Below are positions 1-9,272 of a stretch of DNA of 64,000 nt, piece after piece. The notes below the pieces were generated by a model. That model had not been told where the DNA came from. It saw only the letters and a program-made list of their open reading frames with translations, and did not search any database. The first letter of the stretch is position 1, and each line of letters starts with the position of its first letter. Both the position numbers and the translations under genes were made by a program. The stretch spans positions 1-64,000 of the forward strand of contig NZ_JNFG01000020.1 of assembly GCF_000729995.1 (NCBI RefSeq), read 5' to 3'. Source of the DNA: Caballeronia sordidicola (GTDB lineage Bacteria; Pseudomonadota; Gammaproteobacteria; Burkholderiales; Burkholderiaceae).

Positions 1-815
1 GGGACTTGACCACATCCTCTTTGATGAAATTGATGTTCCACATGCCGCATTCAATAATCCGCACTTCGTTGCGAGAGCAGGTGTCGTCGGAGTTTGTGCC
101 GTTACGCGTTTTGACACGGTCTGGGCCATGAGCCGCCGCTCACACGCGTCGTCGATCGGACGTTCGGGCGTCGGCTCCGCCCCGTAACCGGCCATTCGAT
201 TGTCAAAGACAAGCGCTCCTTCATCGGCCTTTGCGGTCGTTCACACGCTAACGGACTCCGTGCCCAACGAGTGGCTGCTTATTAGCAAGCCTAGCATCGC
301 AGCCCGCACACACGTGCAATTGGAATCCTCACCAGCTGAACAGTAGCTTTCGAAGTTCAACGCTCGTCGGTGCGCCTGCGAGTGCCGGCAGGTCTCGAGG
401 CGAAGTCTTAACCTGTATGGGGGCGAAGTCGGGTGAACGTGGACAACCGCTTCGGCGAAGTTCGGATGAGCATGATCGACGCCCTCTCATCCGAAACGTA
501 TCCCTTGTGTCGGGCCTTGGGATGCGCGGTATCAATCCGAGAATTTTCCGAGCATGAAAGCGCCTTATAGAAGGCACCTTTCTCGTAGCACCATGTCAGC
601 GCCTTCCCCCGTGCGACGGAGAAGGCTTGCTCGTCGAAGAGCCATCCTAATTTGTAGCTCCCGTTGGCGCGAAAGTCCAAGGGCACTAATTTTGCACTAA
701 ATGCCTACATTGGCTCTCGACGGTCCTTGGGACACAAAGCTGGTGTACAAGCGGCAGTGACAAACTACAGAATTCATCCTAACCTTAATACGCGAGATCG
801 AACAATTTCTAGAAC
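1..815. other. gene-poor left end, no supported gene
   Basis: No reading frame here has a good ribosome binding site, recognisable motif or coding-like composition. Two overlapping short minus-strand frames (about 329-577 and 408-686) are open but match no family I know. The stretch is AT-richer than the metabolic operons further right, in keeping with accessory DNA. Confidence 0.5.
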
Positions 816-1964
816 GTGACGCTGCTCGAAAGTCGCTTTGGAAACCGATATTTTTGTTGGAGACAAATCGTGCCGGCAGCCCGGTTGACCCCTATAGTCT
901 CAGCCTTGCTGATCATCGTCACTGCTGTTCATGCCGCCGACGTTTACGACCGGAATGCGCAATTACGCGCGTCCACTATAAACGTAGCAGCGATTATCTC
1001 GTCGGTGCGCTCGAATATCGTTAAAGCGGGGAGTCCCGACGCCAGAGGAGCCGACACGCACATCACGTTTATTGTAGATCAGTCACCCTTGCCGAATGCG
1101 TCAGAGAATTCCGGGACAATTCGGATATCGAATAGCCTTCACGTGATGTTGCTTTATCTCGCCGACGTCGCAATCGAGCAGAAGGCGGATGCAAAGTTCA
1201 ATCAATGCGAAGCGGCATATAACGATTATTTAATATCGGCGATCTGGCGAAACAAACCGCGCTTTGTAGACGACCAACCCTTGGACTACATCGCTGCGCC
1301 GGAGGAGTTCATCGCCCTTGCCCAGCCACTTTGCCACGGCTTCGAAAAGACTTTTCCCCTCCGGAAAGATTGGAGACCCGCACGAGACGAACGAGTAGCA
1401 CATTTGCTGGCATTCATTTATCTTCATGAGTTAGGTCACTTCGCACTCCACCACACCGGTATCACCGAGGATGCGGTACACGCCTCATCGGTTGGAAGCG
1501 CAGACCCGCAAGTCTTGCTTGAGCTAACGCGCTCGCGCAATCAGGAGTTCGAGGCCGATGCTTGGGGCTATCGCGAGTATCTAAGAACGTATGGCCCTGA
1601 TGTTGATGTTGCAATCATAGACATGATGCACTTACTCCAGATTATTGGGAATAGCTATGACTGCTCGCATGAGGCTGTGGCGACACATCCCGACGGCATC
1701 GAGCGCTACGCAGTTTTGCTGCCAATCTATCGCGAGGAGTATGAGAAGGCATGGGGAATGAGTGTGCCACCCCAGTTAGATAACCTGTTCAACCTCGTCA
1801 TCAACTTTTCCGTCCGTGCCCGGGACGCGCTTCACTGCGGCCCAGGACAGGAGAGGGCGAAAATCGATCCGAGCGTCTATGGAGACTGCGCTGCGCAGAA
1901 CCGATGCTTCGGCACATCGCCGGAGTTTCAAGTCCCGCCCGCATCAAGCGGTGTTGCTAAGTAG
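816..1964 (+). CDS. predicted exported M48-like zinc metalloprotease, hypothetical
   Basis: A 382-residue protein from a GTG start. Residues about 20-42 are hydrophobic and end in a small-residue stretch (AVHAAD), consistent with a signal peptide or an N-terminal membrane anchor. Around residue 205 lies HELGH, the HExxH zinc-binding motif, and about 40 residues later EFEADAWG, the E-x-x-x-D arrangement in which M48-type peptidases supply the third zinc ligand. I see no further transmembrane block, so it is probably periplasmic. The rest matches no named family I recognise. It stands alone on the plus strand, convergent with the CHAP/trypsin pair. A later start is possible, since the GTG has no strong ribosome binding site. 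The fold call is sound; substrate and role are unknown. Confidence 0.6.
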   Translation: MTLLESRFGNRYFCWRQIVPAARLTPIVSALLIIVTAVHAADVYDRNAQLRASTINVAAIISSVRSNIVKAGSPDARGADTHITFIVDQSPLPNASENSGTIRISNSLHVMLLYLADVAIEQKADAKFNQCEAAYNDYLISAIWRNKPRFVDDQPLDYIAAPEEFIALAQPLCHGFEKTFPLRKDWRPARDERVAHLLAFIYLHELGHFALHHTGITEDAVHASSVGSADPQVLLELTRSRNQEFEADAWGYREYLRTYGPDVDVAIIDMMHLLQIIGNSYDCSHEAVATHPDGIERYAVLLPIYREEYEKAWGMSVPPQLDNLFNLVINFSVRARDALHCGPGQERAKIDPSVYGDCAAQNRCFGTSPEFQVPPASSGVAK

Positions 1965-2169
1965 GCGGAAGTACGCTGTGTGCAGAAACGCCTATGCGGT
2001 ACGGCGCGGCGCGTATTTCCCTTATCTCAGCGACCTTATTTAAGGTGACACTCGCAAGTGTTGGCGCGATGGGGGTGACACTTGCTATTGCTGCAGCGGC
2101 GCGACCCGGGAACTAGGAGAACCAATCGCAATGAATCGGTTGTCTCGATCGAGAGCAACGCGGATTGAG

Positions 2170-2940
2170 TCAGGTATCCGCCGACCGAGTCGGTATAGTT
2201 TTGTAATCCCTGAATGAAGCTTTTTCGAGAATATACCCATCTTTCGGAATGGAAGTTCTATTAATGGACGAATATTTTTTCCCGTGATACTGATTGCCCC
2301 CCGCAACCTCATAGGCCGCAGGCGTTTCCCCCAAGTAGATTGCCACGTGACCGTGGCCCACGTCCGGGTTTGCGCCGCGTATCTTAAACACTATAAGGTC
2401 CCCGGTGACAGGTTGTTGCGTCTCATGCCCAAGCCCTTTGCCATTACCATTGATGGAACGGAACGAGCCCGAGTCAGCGCGCCCCGTTCCCTCACGACCC
2501 AATCGATTCAAAGCCCAGTTTAGGTATGCCGCGCACCACGGAATCGTGTCACCTTTCACATACACCTGCTTATGATCAAGCGAAGTGGCGTAATAAAACT
2601 GGACGATGACAGGATTCCAACGATCCGGCCAGGCAGCGTTGTAAGCGTGTCCGTCCACGTTTTTTTCGGTTAAGGATTCAAACCAATCGGTTAGTTCGAT
2701 AAGAGAATTGCCCTTGGCGGCCGCACATATGTCTAGAGCTTTCTGATTCTCTTCGTCCGTCGCAGGGTGCGTACCAAGCGGCTGAGGCTGTTCGGGAGGA
2801 TTAGCTCGGTAGTCGGCATAGTCGTCATCGGCGGGATTCCCAATTGCAAACAACCTCCCCGGAATAAAAAGCGAAGGTGTTGCGCCGGCAATAAGGCCCG
2901 CCTTGAGCAAGTCACGTCGTAACATGCGACACCTCTTCAA
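2170..2940 (-). CDS. Tat-exported CHAP/NlpC-P60-like cysteine hydrolase (TIGR02594-like)
   Basis: A 256-residue protein with a twin-arginine leader: RRDLLKAGL at residues 8-16, followed by a hydrophobic run. The C-terminal half has the TIGR02594/CHAP pattern: PWCAAYLNW carries the candidate catalytic Cys (about residue 136) and GHGHVAIYLG the catalytic His (about 200). A helical segment of about 100 residues precedes it. The family cleaves peptidoglycan amide or peptide bonds; activity here is inferred. Its ATG overlaps the stop of the upstream trypsin-like gene by 4 bp (2937-2940), so the two are translationally coupled. Alternatives are an effector or a cell-wall remodelling enzyme. Confidence 0.65.
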   Translation of the reverse strand: MKRCRMLRRDLLKAGLIAGATPSLFIPGRLFAIGNPADDDYADYRANPPEQPQPLGTHPATDEENQKALDICAAAKGNSLIELTDWFESLTEKNVDGHAYNAAWPDRWNPVIVQFYYATSLDHKQVYVKGDTIPWCAAYLNWALNRLGREGTGRADSGSFRSINGNGKGLGHETQQPVTGDLIVFKIRGANPDVGHGHVAIYLGETPAAYEVAGGNQYHGKKYSSINRTSIPKDGYILEKASFRDYKTIPTRSADT

Positions 2941-4091
2941 TTTAGCTTAACTTCTGTTAGGATCAGTCTCGCCTTAAGCCAACCCCGCCACTGATCGAAT
3001 AGCGGCCCGCTTTCTAGGGTATAGCGATACACAATCGAAAAGCCATCTGGCGCAATTTCGCCCCTGTCGTTTGATACCCTCGTCGCGCTCAGCGTCTGGA
3101 CATCGTATTTAACGATTCGGTAACCTGGCGTTGCCTTGATTGGCCCTAAAGTAAATTTTCGTTTTGTGGTTGCGAACGCATCGTGGTCCGAAAGTGTCTC
3201 GTCGATACTGTAGGCGACATTCAAAGTGTCCGGAAAACTCGCGTCCAGATTAGTCGGCAAAGTTGGAAGTCCGAGGCCGACAGAGGCGCCTGAGTTCGTT
3301 GCCTCAGCGTACTGTGCAGCGAGGGCCTTCCATTTCTCGCGTGTTGTCTCGGGCGGATTCTCCATTTCGGAGACGAGCGTGGGCGGCAGATATTGACGGA
3401 CCTCGCTCAACAGAATAATCCGTCCCTTTCCCATAACGTAAGGATCACTGACCTCTGCAACTTTTTCTCCATCATGAACTAGTCCAACTACAACTCCATT
3501 TACGTAAGCAGGACCACCACTGAACCCTGCGAGCAGCAAGACATCGGTTTTTGCAAACGGGGTTTCGACTCCGGCAACATACCCTCCGGCCCCTTCGAGC
3601 GCCCCGCCCTTTGGAAATCCGCGAATCCACACTCTCTGTGATTCGGAAACGCTTCCGCTTAGCGAGACACGCGCCGGCAAAGGAATGGGCTTGTTTTCAC
3701 CAACTGGGGCACAGTAAGCGAGATCCACGCTCTCAATTGGTGTACAGGCTAAGGTGAATTCACTGGGCGGGAATGTGCTTGATTGAGCCTTAATCTCAAC
3801 GGCATCCGCCATATCGTGCCCGGGAAACAAGTGCTTTGCCGTCAGAATCGTGCCGCCAGAAGTTGTTTCAATACCTGTGCCGGAGGATTGACACTGATTG
3901 CCCGCCAAGCACCGTTCGTTATCAGGTCTCCCAACTTCATCATCGTCCTTTTTGCTTATCCATGTAGACGTTATGAGGAAGGTCGCAGCTGTGTCGGTCA
4001 AAGGAAAGACTGAGTCGTCGGAGGCCTCTGAAACTTGCAAGCGGACGCCGAGAAGAACCATACAGGAAAGGGCTTTCAATAATCGACGCAT
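2937..4091 (-). CDS. exported trypsin-like serine protease (S1 family)
   Basis: A 384-residue protein. I chose the ATG at 4091 rather than a longer frame open to 4154 because an AGGGAGA ribosome binding site lies just upstream and the protein then begins with a proper signal peptide (MRRLLKALSCMVLLG). The chymotrypsin triad is visible: His in TAKHLF, Asp in SVDLAYC and the nucleophile Ser in GFSGGPAY. About 150 residues after the protease domain match nothing I know. It is first in a two-gene unit with the CHAP-like hydrolase (4-bp overlap), so the two probably act together in the periplasm. Target unknown. Confidence 0.65.
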   Translation of the reverse strand: MRRLLKALSCMVLLGVRLQVSEASDDSVFPLTDTAATFLITSTWISKKDDDEVGRPDNERCLAGNQCQSSGTGIETTSGGTILTAKHLFPGHDMADAVEIKAQSSTFPPSEFTLACTPIESVDLAYCAPVGENKPIPLPARVSLSGSVSESQRVWIRGFPKGGALEGAGGYVAGVETPFAKTDVLLLAGFSGGPAYVNGVVVGLVHDGEKVAEVSDPYVMGKGRIILLSEVRQYLPPTLVSEMENPPETTREKWKALAAQYAEATNSGASVGLGLPTLPTNLDASFPDTLNVAYSIDETLSDHDAFATTKRKFTLGPIKATPGYRIVKYDVQTLSATRVSNDRGEIAPDGFSIVYRYTLESGPLFDQWRGWLKARLILTEVKLN

Positions 4092-4954
4092 GTGTCTCCC
4101 TGCTGAAGGGCGCGCGATGCACGAACGAACGCAGAAGTCGAGCGTTGCTCCCAACCTCGTTCTTTTGAAAATGTTGAAAATAGGAAAACTTAGCCCTTAA
4201 GCCTGCATTAATATGTGCGCTCCCCAACGTTTTGGCCGAGATAAATTTTATTTTGTCGAGAACTCCACAAGCAGCGGCGGCACGGTAAAAATGACGCTGA
4301 AGAGCCGCTTTAGGGCTAGCTCGGTTAGTTTTTGAATGAAATCTAGCGACGTCTGGTTACCGTGACAAACATGATTTCCCCCACGCCCAGTATGGAAACA
4401 CGTCAAATAGCAGCCTTGGGCCGCATTCTTGCCTGTGCGGACTTATCCGGGCTCATTTTTCCCCGACGAGTTGGTGTTGCATGAATTCGAAGCGGCGGAC
4501 GTTGCGCCTCGCGTTAGCAACTGCGTTCCAAAGTAGCTTCAAACGGCGCGGCCCCCCGCAGTACATGTTTCGTTTAATTCGATTGAACCCCACATCACAT
4601 AACCACGATGGCCCACCACAATAGCCGTTGCCCTTGCCTTGGACGCGTGAAGGAACATTTTGCGCACAGACAGGGACAGCAGTTGCGGCTGGATTTCACG
4701 CTCCCGTCACGGTAACTGCCTCGTGTGAAAGATACGCGAGCCTAGAGGCCACGGGAATCTAGCAATACTCGCTCAGCGCATCTCTCACGGACATCTACAT
4801 CGATCCATTCGCGATTCGACGGGAACGACTCGCTTTCTTAGACGAAAATCGGGTTCTCTTGACATTTGTCCCTGTTATAGTGCACAAATCGTGCGGTCCG
4901 TTTTGGCCTTCACATAGTCCTGATGTTTGCGAACATACAATTGCGATTAAAGGT
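4092..4954. other. long intergenic stretch, nothing recognised
   Basis: About 860 bases between the divergent trypsin-like and AIPR genes. I find no supported gene, RNA or transposon end. The only promoter-like element is TTGACA at 4859-4864, but the nearest TATA-like hexamer lies just 10-11 bases on, too close for a normal sigma-70 promoter. Confidence 0.4.
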
Positions 4955-6631
4955 ATGAAACCAGATCTGAGCTACCCAGCTATCCTTGAAATTATCGCCC
5001 CGTACAAAAGTAATAAGCGGACAGAAAGCGCCGCATTCTTGGCTTGGTACCTTGCGAACTATTATAGGCTTGACAATCTCGAGGCTATTGACTGCATTTG
5101 TGACCAACCAGGCGACAAGGGGGTGGATGGCATCTACGTTAATGAAGGCGCCGGCACTATTGATATCTTCCAAAGCAAAATCAGTCAGAAGGCCAATTCC
5201 AGCATCGGTGACACCCAGTTAAAAGAATTTCATGGAACCCTGGCTCAATTTCAGTCGGTTGAATCTCTTCAAAACTTAATAAACAGTGCCGGCGACGTTC
5301 AGGTTGCGTCACTCATAAAGCGGCTGGATCTTCTTAAAAAAATTGAGGATTACGACGTTCGTGGTGTCTTCGTTGCGAATCTGGATATCGATCATAATGG
5401 TTCAGCTTACCTAAAGACGGCAACGATAAAATTCGTCGGGCGCAGTGAGATGGAGGAGACTTACATTTCCGACCAGAAAGAGCAGATGCACACCGGCGAG
5501 GCTGAGTTCGATATTTTCGGTGTCACTGTCAGCGACTACGCAGTCGATGGAGAGACAAAAGCCGCGATCGGACCCGTACTAGCGTCGGATCTGGTGAAAC
5601 TAGGCGGGATTGCGGACCAATCGCTCTTCTCGGCGAATGTGCGGGCATCACTAGGGAACACAAAGGTCAACAAAGATATTGCAAATAGCATTCGGAATCC
5701 GGCCTTGCATAAGGCGTTTCCGTTGTTTCACAATGGGATTACGGTCCTGGCAAAATCGGTAGCCCACGATGATAAAAAACTAACGATTAAAGATTATTAT
5801 GTTGTCAATGGTTGTCAGAGCTTAAACGCGCTCCATCTCAATCGAGAATTCATCTCTGGCGATCTTCGTGTCCTTACCAAATTTATTCAGGTTAAAGTCG
5901 ACTCCGATCTTTCAGAACTGATCACCACATATTCAAATAACCAAAACGGGGTTAAGGCGCGAGACTTCAAATCAAATCATCCGATCCAAACGAGGCTTCA
6001 AAAAGAATTTGATAAATTCTATGCCACTGATTATTCGTATGAGGTGAAACGAGGGGAGCCTCAAGCGGAAGATACGATCTCAATTTCGAATGAGGACGCC
6101 GGGCTATTGCTGATCGCATTTGATCTGGAGGAACCGTGGACAACCCATCGAAAGTACCAAATTTTCGAGGACCGTTACGCGGAAATATTTGGCAGACCGG
6201 ATGTGACCGCTGACAGAATTGTGCTCCTGCACGAGATAGCGGAAGTGCTACGCGAGAAGCTCCCGGAGCTTAAAAACCAGCTTATTGGAAAATACGTATT
6301 GACGACGTTTGACATGCTTCTGGCTGTTCGTCGGATACTAGAGCAGGACCTTGTTGGCAAGGAAATGATTTCCACGCCTAAAAAATTCGCTAGAAGCCCT
6401 GAGATGCGGCAGAGGTTCCGAAAGATGATGGAATCAATCATTTCAGCGCTTGTCATAGATTTGGATGTGGAAACCCAGGATCTTGCAGACGACTTTGACT
6501 ATCGGGGCAAGCTACGAGATCGCGAATATGTGGTTGGTCTGGTGAACGCGCTTGTCGCGTCGTATCGGAAAGACGTAATGCGAAAGAAGACACCCAGCAT
6601 CGGAGAAGCATGGGAAGAAGCCGCGAAATGA
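4955..6631 (+). CDS. AIPR family protein, nuclease-like abortive infection phage resistance candidate
   Basis: A 558-residue protein from the ATG at 4955. A TTG at 4859 would extend it, but AIPR proteins usually begin right at the EsaaFlawyla-type helix seen here. The N-terminal domain has a PD-(D/E)XK-like pattern: GDKGVDGIYV followed by IDIFQSKIS, with the D-x(n)-QxK spacing of Mrr-type nucleases. The middle carries the AIPR signature: FPLFHNGITVLAK, then YYVVNGCQSLNAL. The family is named for lactococcal abortive infection proteins and occurs in defence islands. The gene is distinctly AT-richer than the metabolic genes and stands alone, suggesting horizontal gain. Family call firm; antiphage activity inferred. 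Confidence 0.75.
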   Translation: MKPDLSYPAILEIIAPYKSNKRTESAAFLAWYLANYYRLDNLEAIDCICDQPGDKGVDGIYVNEGAGTIDIFQSKISQKANSSIGDTQLKEFHGTLAQFQSVESLQNLINSAGDVQVASLIKRLDLLKKIEDYDVRGVFVANLDIDHNGSAYLKTATIKFVGRSEMEETYISDQKEQMHTGEAEFDIFGVTVSDYAVDGETKAAIGPVLASDLVKLGGIADQSLFSANVRASLGNTKVNKDIANSIRNPALHKAFPLFHNGITVLAKSVAHDDKKLTIKDYYVVNGCQSLNALHLNREFISGDLRVLTKFIQVKVDSDLSELITTYSNNQNGVKARDFKSNHPIQTRLQKEFDKFYATDYSYEVKRGEPQAEDTISISNEDAGLLLIAFDLEEPWTTHRKYQIFEDRYAEIFGRPDVTADRIVLLHEIAEVLREKLPELKNQLIGKYVLTTFDMLLAVRRILEQDLVGKEMISTPKKFARSPEMRQRFRKMMESIISALVIDLDVETQDLADDFDYRGKLRDREYVVGLVNALVASYRKDVMRKKTPSIGEAWEEAAK

Positions 6632-7713
6632 GAGTAAGTAGAGCGTAGGCACGTTGGCATTAGGGACTGAACCCGCTTGTAGACTCTGTCTGGGGGTGGC
6701 GTTTTAGGCTCTAATGCTGACGTTTTCCTTTTTCTTCTCTCGGTGACAACATATTGCGGGCTAACCGACGGTAGCGGTTTCATCGAAGTAGCAGTCACAT
6801 CTTCTGGACGCGATCATTTGCGTGAGGAGCCGCGTTGATCGTTTTTCGATATATTAGGCACCCTAAGTGGTTTGACCGCTGACTGAGCCAGAAGCCGTTC
6901 GGAGGAACCTGGGCCTTGTATCGCCGCAATGCTCTTAAAATGGTCATCGAGGCGTCTATGATCGTTCGGCGATTGCGGATCGACTTCGGTGCCAAGTTTT
7001 TCACGGAAGCTGCCGTTGACGTGGCCTCCCGATCATTGTCCGAAACGGGTCGAGAGCACGCGTTGGCTGACCTTGAGACCTGACATTGGGAGCCATCGTC
7101 GTGCGAACCGCAGGAAACCGAGCGGTAGCTGCCTCACCCACATCGTTTCTTGAGCGTCGGCTTCGGCCGATAACTTGCCGACCAACTCGGCGCGGCGAGC
7201 GTCCGTTGCACTCCGGTAGCTGCCGGTGCGGCGCCAGGAGTCCGAACGGCAGTTGTGGGTAGAGACCGCCGATGGATCCATATCCGGTCAAATGCCCATA
7301 GCGGATCGATCAGACTCATTCGAGCGCGCCGGGACGCGGTCCTTTGTGATCGCAGGTATCGGCAGAACCATCAGATGACGGCGTCGGCGAATACCCCTTC
7401 CCAAGACGTAGCGCTCGATATAACGCGACACCCACTCAACAGGTGTTTGTCACGGACCGACTTCCGCTCGACTATTCGTCGGCCCCGCGGCAACACTTCG
7501 CCCCATCCGCATCCCTCAGAGACCGCTGAAATTACCGCCAGTCAAGGCTCGCTGCAACATGGCATGGACTCTGCTCTACCCAGCGTCCAGCCGTAGCACG
7601 ACACGCCCATCCATCGAATTCGATGTCCCGCACCGGATGCACGCCTGGAATCCGCGTGTCGCGCCCCGTTCGTGCCGATACGCAATTGACCAGATCGCCG
7701 ACCGGAGGATGTT
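6632..7713. other. about 1.1 kb non-coding or decayed DNA
   Basis: Several short open frames lie on both strands, but none has a ribosome binding site, a recognisable domain or consistent codon use. The sequence shifts from the AT-rich style of the AIPR gene to the GC-rich style of the host, so an island boundary probably falls here. I could not recognise a transposase, integrase or terminal repeats. Confidence 0.4.
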
Positions 7714-7860
7714 GTGTTGATTTTGTTTATCTATCTGTTGCCGTTTTTCAGAAAGGCGCTTGACCGTGCTGAACACAGTCGTCGTGACGCGTACCTCGCG
7801 TCCGCCGTCGACATGGGCGAGCTCGAACGTCGCATGCATTCGATGGAGACTGACCGCTGA
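7714..7860 (+). CDS. DUF3563 family small protein
   Basis: A 48-residue protein from a GTG start with a GGAGG ribosome binding site at 7704-7708, five bases upstream. The N-terminus is hydrophobic (LILFIYLLPFF), and the C-terminal half reads RRDAYLASAVDMGELERRM, which fits the DUF3563 pattern (DAYLA-x-A-x-D-x-x-x-LERRM) common in Burkholderiaceae. The family is 45-70 residues long, so the length is normal. Function is unknown; a membrane-associated peptide is plausible from the hydrophobic start. Confidence 0.72.
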   Translation: MLILFIYLLPFFRKALDRAEHSRRDAYLASAVDMGELERRMHSMETDR

Positions 7861-8006
7861 GGGTGTGACAAACCAATGCGCCTTGAACTAATCAGTTCGG
7901 ACTCCGGGACAAGCGCGCCGGTGTCCCGATCATAGCCAGCTACCCGCGCCGAGCCGATAGTGAGCCTTCTCCGGTCCGGCATCCGCGCCCCCACCTCTTG
8001 AGTACC

Positions 8007-8825
8007 ATGAACGACATGAATAACACTATCGCGTCGCAAGCCTTCTCATCCGTAACATCGGTGATTGCACTGCATTGCTCCGGTTCGGGAGCGTCGCAAT
8101 GGCGCAAGCTCGGCGAGGCGCTGGGCTCGCGCCACGCGTTCGTCGCGCCCGAGCACTACGGCTGTGATAGCACGGGCCCGTGGAGCGGTGAGCGCGCATT
8201 CACGCTCGCCGACGAGGCCGCAAGGACCATCGGCATCATCGACGCCTCGTGCGGCAAGGTGCATCTCGTCGGCCACTCGTATGGCGGTGGCGTGGCGTTA
8301 CGCGCGGCCGTCGAACGGCCGGAGCGCATCGCGAGCCTGACGCTTTACGAGCCCTCGGCGTTTCATCTGTTGAAGGTGATGGGCGCGCACGGAGCACACG
8401 CGCTCGCGGAAATCCTCGCGATCTCGAAGCGCACCGCCGATGGCGTGAGCTGTGGCGATTATCGGGGCGCGGCGGCTTCGTTCGTTGATTACTGGGGCGG
8501 CCAGGGCGCATGGGAAGCGCTGCGGCCCTCGGTGCAGGCCGCGCTCACGCGCTGGGCGCCGAAGGCGCCGCTCGACTTCCGCGCGCTGCTCGACGAACGC
8601 ATGCCCGCAAGCGCGTACACGGGCCTGCGTGTCCCGGCGCTGATCATGCGCGGCCAGCACGCGCCCGTCCCGACGCGCGCGATTGCCGAGCGGCTGCCAA
8701 TGCTTCTGCCAGCGGCACGGCTTGCAATCGTTGAAGGCGCGGGACACATGGGGCCGCTCACACACGCCGACAACGTCAACGCGATCATCGTGCGGCATAT
8801 CGCCGAGGCGGATGCGACGGCTTGA
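8007..8825 (+). CDS. alpha/beta hydrolase
   Basis: A 272-residue alpha/beta-hydrolase-fold protein. The nucleophile elbow is GHSYGG (Ser near residue 92), the oxyanion region is ALHCSGSGASQW near the N-terminus, and the C-terminal GAGHMGPLTH supplies the catalytic His. Length is normal. The start is uncertain: TTG 7998, ATG 8007 and ATG 8016 are in frame and none has a strong ribosome binding site; I use 8007. Substrate cannot be told; the context (DUF3563 upstream, FUSC pump downstream) does not help. Confidence 0.8.
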   Translation: MNDMNNTIASQAFSSVTSVIALHCSGSGASQWRKLGEALGSRHAFVAPEHYGCDSTGPWSGERAFTLADEAARTIGIIDASCGKVHLVGHSYGGGVALRAAVERPERIASLTLYEPSAFHLLKVMGAHGAHALAEILAISKRTADGVSCGDYRGAAASFVDYWGGQGAWEALRPSVQAALTRWAPKAPLDFRALLDERMPASAYTGLRVPALIMRGQHAPVPTRAIAERLPMLLPAARLAIVEGAGHMGPLTHADNVNAIIVRHIAEADATA

Positions 8826-9272
8826 ACCGGCCTCCCGATAAAACGCGGCGACTCGCCGCGTAGGGGGAGGTTGAAGGCGCATTCGCTGATTGGTTCATCG
8901 CGGGCGCTGTCGCAGCTTGCTTTCACAGTCGCTACCCGCGGTTCATTGTGACGATCTTTTGAGGCATGCAGCCAAGCCGGGATGCGGCCTCTTTTCCTCC
9001 TTTCCGATACATCGTTGCAGCGCATCGAGCCGGAGTCCGAAACGGACGCTTAGCGGCGCTTTCACCTCAGCTCGACGTCGGGTCGCCTCATCACGGAATA
9101 AACTGTCGTGCGAGGACGCGGGCAGCGACTGGACGAAACGCGTCTCAAGCCAAACGTGGAGTTCAACAACGATGATCTGCGATGATCCTCTGCCGGGCGC
9201 GTTGTACATCGGGCCGGCAGATCCGATGAGCGATGTTCCGCGCCTTACCCAAACGCGACTGCGGAGGCGCGG
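8826..9272. other. intergenic region before the FUSC gene
   Basis: About 450 bases with no supported gene. Near its left end is a hairpin listed separately. Long open frames on both strands here are out-of-frame openings of GC-rich DNA. Confidence 0.4.
8843..8861 (+). terminator. hairpin after the alpha/beta hydrolase
   Basis: A perfect 8-bp stem (ACGCGGCG/CGCCGCGT) with a 3-base loop starts 18 bases after the hydrolase stop. There is no T-tract, so it is at best a weak intrinsic terminator or an mRNA-protecting hairpin. Confidence 0.35.

Noticed and set aside
329..686. Two short minus-strand frames
   Set aside because: They overlap in different frames, have no ribosome binding site and no recognisable motif.
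4859..4881. TTGACA followed by TATAGT as a promoter
   Set aside because: The spacer is only about 11 bases, far from the 16-18 needed.
4859..4954. TTG start extending the AIPR gene by 32 codons
   Set aside because: The family usually begins at the helix encoded from 4955, and no ribosome binding site serves the TTG.
6795..7319. Several overlapping minus-strand frames as a decayed transposase
   Set aside because: I could find no DDE or HTH motif and no terminal repeats to support it.
8298..8882. Long minus-strand frame opposite the alpha/beta hydrolase
   Set aside because: Shadow frame in GC-rich DNA; arginine-rich translation without motifs.
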